From Oppiella nova (Eukaryota; Arthropoda; Arachnida; Sarcoptiformes; Oppiidae), in the NCBI GenBank assembly GCA_905397405.1, contig CAJPVJ010000420.1, forward strand, positions 1 through 25,766: 25,766 nucleotides of DNA, in the 5' to 3' direction. A program made the position numbers and the translations under genes. Shown here in pieces: positions 22,733 through 25,766 of the stretch. The stretch's first letter is position 1. Each line of letters starts with the position of its first letter. Under the pieces are notes generated by a model. The model did not search any database. It saw only the letters and a list, made by a program, of their open reading frames with translations, and was not told the DNA's origin.

Positions 22733-22753
22733 GGGACCGGGGGGTAGGGCGGG
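22733..22753 (+). other. G-quadruplex motif
   Basis: Runs of 3, 6, 3 and 3 Gs are separated by ACC, TA and C, satisfying the standard quadruplex pattern. It lies about 45 bp after the possible hAT terminus at 22644-22690. Confidence 0.65.
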
Positions 22754-22870
22754 CTAATACATCAAATGCTAATTGTTGTTTAAGTGGAAAATTATGATAA
22801 ACAAGAATTTAATTTTTAATTTTCAAACTTCCAAATTCATAATTATTGATAATTATATGACCAATAGTAC

Positions 22871-22888
22871 AGTAATAGTAATAGTAAT
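22871..22888 (+). repeat. (AGTAAT)3 hexanucleotide repeat
   Basis: Three exact AGTAAT units lie just before the hairpin at 22896-22928. Confidence 0.9.
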
Positions 22889-22895
22889 ATCAAAA

Positions 22896-22928
22896 TTCAA
22901 TACACAGTATAAATACTGTAGTATTGAA
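22896..22928. repeat. Tight 15-bp hairpin with one bulge
   Basis: TTCAATACACAGTAT (22896-22910) pairs with ATACTGTAGTATTGAA (22913-22928) around a 2-base gap, with one bulged T. It follows three AGTAAT repeats and lies about 0.8 kb before the gene. Confidence 0.7.
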
Positions 22929-23705
22929 AAGTTTTTGCCTTTTACTTTATAACACAAAATGCATTGAAAATCATTGACTGAATGCACAGAATATTTTTGG
23001 CCACAAAATGCAATTCACGACACATTGAGCGCTATCTATGGATACATACGTAACCTAAATAATTGTGAACTAGTTTTCAACTAAATTATCATTTTATTAG
23101 AGAATTATTTAAATTAATTTGAATATATTTTTATGATTTACGGTTTTGTTTTATAAAATGAAACTATTATTGTGTTTATTATCATATATAATATTGTGTT
23201 AAAAGTATTTCAATGCATTCATACATACATTCATTTAATTTATAGTCAAATACTATGAATAAAACTTTATAAAGTTATAAAAACTATAGTTTTGAATCAT
23301 TTCTCGCAAATCAATCAAATTTTTGGTTTTTAGTCATAAAAAGTCCGACAAAATAGTGATTAATTAGTAAATAGTTTTTTGTGCAAATATTTTGTGTTTT
23401 TAATTGCAATCAAAATGAACTCAATTAACAATCAATTGGTGTCTAAAACGGTGTTACAAATGAATTTGTATAACAAAACTAAACACAACTAAAAATACAG
23501 TAATTATCTCTCAATTGCTTTCACTATGTATTGAATGCACGCGTTATGTGTAATACAAAGCACTATATGTTTTGCAATATTCTTAACAATTCATACAATC
23601 GTTAAGAATTCAATTCATACTAACCGTTGGTTTTGAGACAATTTTACAATTATTTCAATTTCTATTGACTTTCAGATTGAATTTCAAAGTGTTTTACATT
23701 CACAA

Positions 23706-23730
23706 GTGATTGTCAGTGATTGTCAGTGAT
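23706..23730 (+). promoter_or_regulatory. Tandem 10-bp repeat with two initiator-like TCAGT motifs
   Basis: The unit GTGATTGTCA occurs 2.5 times in a row, placing TCAGT at 23713-23717 and 23723-23727. TCAGT is the known arthropod initiator core. The repeat lies 30-55 bp before the ATG at 23760, a reasonable short 5' UTR distance. No clear TATA box is seen. That transcription starts here is an inference. Confidence 0.3.
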
Positions 23731-23759
23731 AGTCTTGGGATCCATTCAATAGCCAGACG

Positions 23760-24424
23760 ATGGGCTCAGTTATCATAAAAGGCATACTTACTGTTACTTT
23801 ATTGTCTGTGATCTGGTATTCTTGAAGTGGTACATCAAATGATTACTCTTCGAGTCGTGTGGAACCGATACAACTGTTCCAGTCTTGAGATTGATGTGAC
23901 ACTGAATGACAAATTGAGGTATTTGTCGGAACACTGCGTCGACAACTGCGTCGACAACTGCGTGGTCCTCATTGACACTCTCGGGTCCGTTGGATGTTAT
24001 CAAGTCGTGCCGTCGCGACCAACACAACACCTGTTTGGAGACGGTCACGGTATGTGTGATATGTAGACATCACTTGTTACATCAGATAATGAGACACATG
24101 TCAAGACTATTCATGTTTTGTGTCCATTAGTACACCAGAGACTGTCAACCATTGGATGGTTATGAGTACCAGAAGAGTGAGTATAACGGACGGGTTGCCT
24201 ACTGTCTGAGGATTGGCATCCATTTGTCGGATGAGTTTTGTGAGAGTTTGTCGAAGAATCAGTCTTTTGCGGTCAATGAGACAGAGTGTCAGTTGTCACT
24301 CGAGTGTCGTATTAATACTTTCTTCGTGACCACAATCGCAACCACTGAGAGCACCGGCAATGGCAATACCTGTGCCATGAGTTTGGCCCTAATATTTGTG
24401 GTCATCATTGCTATATATCTCTGA
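23760..24424 (+). CDS. Predicted secreted, probably GPI-anchored cysteine-rich protein (3 exons)
   Basis: Best model: exons 23760-23815, 23883-24049 and 24141-24424, which keep frame and give 168 residues. Exon 1 encodes a signal peptide (MGSVIIKGILTVTLLSVI); the ATG has A at -3 and G at +4. Intron 1 (67 nt) runs from GTATTC to GTTCCAG; intron 2 (91 nt) starts GTATGT and ends CCAGAG. The mature part has cysteines near 19, 37, 41, 45, 57, 76, 96, 108, 124 and 130, and N-glycosylation sequons at N114 (NQS) and N120 (NET). A Thr/Ser/Gly/Asn-rich linker (about 138-151) leads to a hydrophobic C-terminus, AMSLALIFVVIIAIYL, the usual layout of a GPI-attachment signal. A single-pass membrane anchor is the alternative. 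The segment is clearly GC-richer than its surroundings. The family is not recognised: the terminal Cys-Asn pattern of Ly6 proteins is missing. Weak points are both splice choices. A T-rich acceptor at 24130 is out of frame with the GTATGT donor, and exon 2 is open further upstream, from about 23812. Confidence 0.6.
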
Positions 24425-24546
24425 AATGAATTCATATTCTGTATTAATATTATCGTCTAAATTGTTGTTTATTTTATAAATCTATTCCCAATTTATTGAT
24501 TATTATATGAATTTAAAGACAAATCAAACATATATTTATTTCTATT

Positions 24547-24552
24547 AATAAA
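24547..24552 (+). terminator. Polyadenylation signal AATAAA
   Basis: This is the first canonical AATAAA after the stop at 24422-24424, about 120 bp downstream, giving a short AT-rich 3' UTR. AATAAA is common by chance in DNA this AT-rich, so its position is the main support. Confidence 0.45.
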
Positions 24553-25148
24553 ACGTAATATTACTTTTAATTAAAATATTTATTAATCATTATTTAAATC
24601 ACAAATCCGTAAAACAATTGAATATAATATTTGTTTGAAAGCTATTCACTGAGTGTGTGAGAGGTATACACTTTCAATCCTATTGCAATTGATTTTACTG
24701 TAAATCCAAACATTTTCATACAATTGCTTTCATTTTAGGGTAAATTATATTTTGTCGTCCGTTTGATAATTAAATGGTTTATTATATGAAAAAGTTTTAC
24801 AAATTTGTTTCAAACTATTTCTTATCCAAATCGTAAGCATCGGTCAGAATATGTCTTAAAAATAAACATTTCTTTTAATTATACTTTTAATTACAAACCA
24901 TATATTGAGAGATAAATGACTGTATTTGTGGTCAAATTGATTGAATATATTGTATATAATTATTAATTATATATTTGTATATATAGTATAACTTACAATA
25001 TATTGTATTTAAATTTAATTAAAAAACAAAATTACAAATCATTTGAAATGTTATTACGGTATGTGTTATACAATTAGTTTCTATTGTAAAGTCAATGAGA
25101 TTTAATAGATTTTAACAAATATTTCGTTACTTTTATAATAACTATAAA
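24553..25148. other. AT-rich spacer between the gene and the right arm
   Basis: No open frame, repeat or motif of note was seen. Confidence 0.65.
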
Positions 25149-25766
25149 ATTTTTTGTGTTATTGTTATTGTATTCGTGTGTCGACTGAATGGCAAAAGCT
25201 ATTGTCTGAATGAGTGTTAGATATATGACTATACCCTATGATAGGACTTAATTTTTGGGGTTTACACCCTAATTATACTGGCTTGTTGTATTCATGATTT
25301 TAATTTTAGTGGCATTATGCGGCTTACAATAAACCTATCTATTGATATTTTCATCAATCTATTTTTAAATGTACTCTAATAGTAAATAATTGTAGGCTTT
25401 ATACTTAACCATTAATAAAGTGCACACAAACATTATAAAAAAAATTTATTTAACAAATTGACTAAAATATAAGAAGCATATCCGAAAATTATGTATCTAT
25501 TTATAGCAGACATTATGGTTTTAGATGCAAATTCTCGCACATCTCGATACTACCGGTGCGACACAACTAGTGATGCTTTTTTGCATTATTAAAAACTAAA
25601 TCAAATACTTTACAATCGCGTGTATTATTTACAAAACTCTAGACTAATTCACACTCATTTGCCTCCAGTTCCGTTTAGGTGGTCGATATAATCGCCGATA
25701 CTCTATATATAAACATAAAAATACACACTTTTTTGTCGCCAATACCATCAAAACTTCTGCAAAAAA
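25149..25766 (-). repeat. Long inverted repeat, right arm (cut by window edge)
   Basis: This is the reverse complement of 19327-19945 and continues to the last base of the window, so the arm is incomplete. The arms enclose about 5.2 kb that contains the cysteine-rich protein gene. The few differences argue against an exact assembly echo and suggest a recent duplication or continuing gene conversion. Confidence 0.95.

Larger units (their letters stand above)
22226..23705. other. AT-rich intergenic stretch upstream of the gene
   Basis: Contains the possible hAT end, the G-quadruplex motif, the AGTAAT repeats and the tight hairpin. No coding frame is supported. Distal control elements of the downstream gene could lie here but none is recognised. 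Confidence 0.6.
1254..24375. repeat. Dispersed short motif family ATACCNGTGC(Y)CTC, both strands
   Basis: Exact ACCNGTGC, or its complement, is at 1254-1261(-), 1464-1471(+), 1645-1652(+), 6557-6564(+), 7810-7817(+), 11293-11300(+), 11697-11704(+), 13579-13586(+), 19534-19541(-) and 24368-24375(+). The copy at 25552-25559 is the arm paralogue of 19534. Relaxed GCACYGG/CCRGTGC adds 2627, 7250, 9186, 10380, 11052, 15239 and 24351. Most sit in GC-richer patches and often next to CTC or GAGAG. The span given is only the outer limit of these scattered sites. Confidence 0.6.

Noticed and set aside
1-25766. tRNA, rRNA, CRISPR, telomeric repeats, LTR or other virus-derived elements
   Set aside because: No B-box-like tRNA core, rRNA segment, regular spacer array, TTAGG array or recognisable polymerase, integrase or capsid frame was seen on either strand.

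Overview
This is an AT-rich eukaryotic window, roughly 70% A+T by eye. It is almost entirely non-coding, with one convincing small intron-containing gene near the right end. Short introns (under 100 bp), GT-AG splice signals, an AATAAA signal and TCAGT initiator-like motifs fit an arthropod. A mite or other small chelicerate is possible, but the sequence does not prove it. I see no rRNA, tRNA, CRISPR array, transposase, reverse transcriptase or capsid gene.

Layout. From 1 to about 15,140, AT-rich DNA is broken by many GA/CT dinucleotide tracts (21 in the window, in both orientations). It also has small GC-richer patches that repeatedly carry the motif ATACCNGTGC(Y)CTC or its reverse complement, often as inverted pairs that could fold as hairpins. 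Within this part, 8867-10149 is an unusual rearrangement. The segment 9959-10149 is an inverted copy that joins two separate upstream pieces in circularly permuted order, giving a near-perfect hairpin with 98-bp identical arms plus GA tracts. A perfect 22-bp GC-rich palindrome lies at 6321-6342. From 15,141 to about 19,190 the DNA is very AT-rich and nearly featureless.

From 19,327 to the right edge the DNA is bounded by long inverted arms (19327-19945 and 25149-25766, about 98% identical by hand alignment). The right arm is cut by the window edge, so the true arms may be longer. The 5.2 kb between them holds a GC-richer patch with weak minus-strand exon candidates (20172-20511), a perfect 128-bp tandem duplication (21969-22225), a possible hAT terminus beside a G-quadruplex motif, and the gene at 23760-24424.

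That gene is predicted to have three exons and to encode a 168-residue cysteine-rich protein, with an N-terminal signal peptide and a C-terminal tail typical of GPI-anchored surface proteins. I do not recognise its family. Because it sits between the inverted arms, it could be inverted by recombination, and transcription through both arms would make long double-stranded RNA. Both are inferences.
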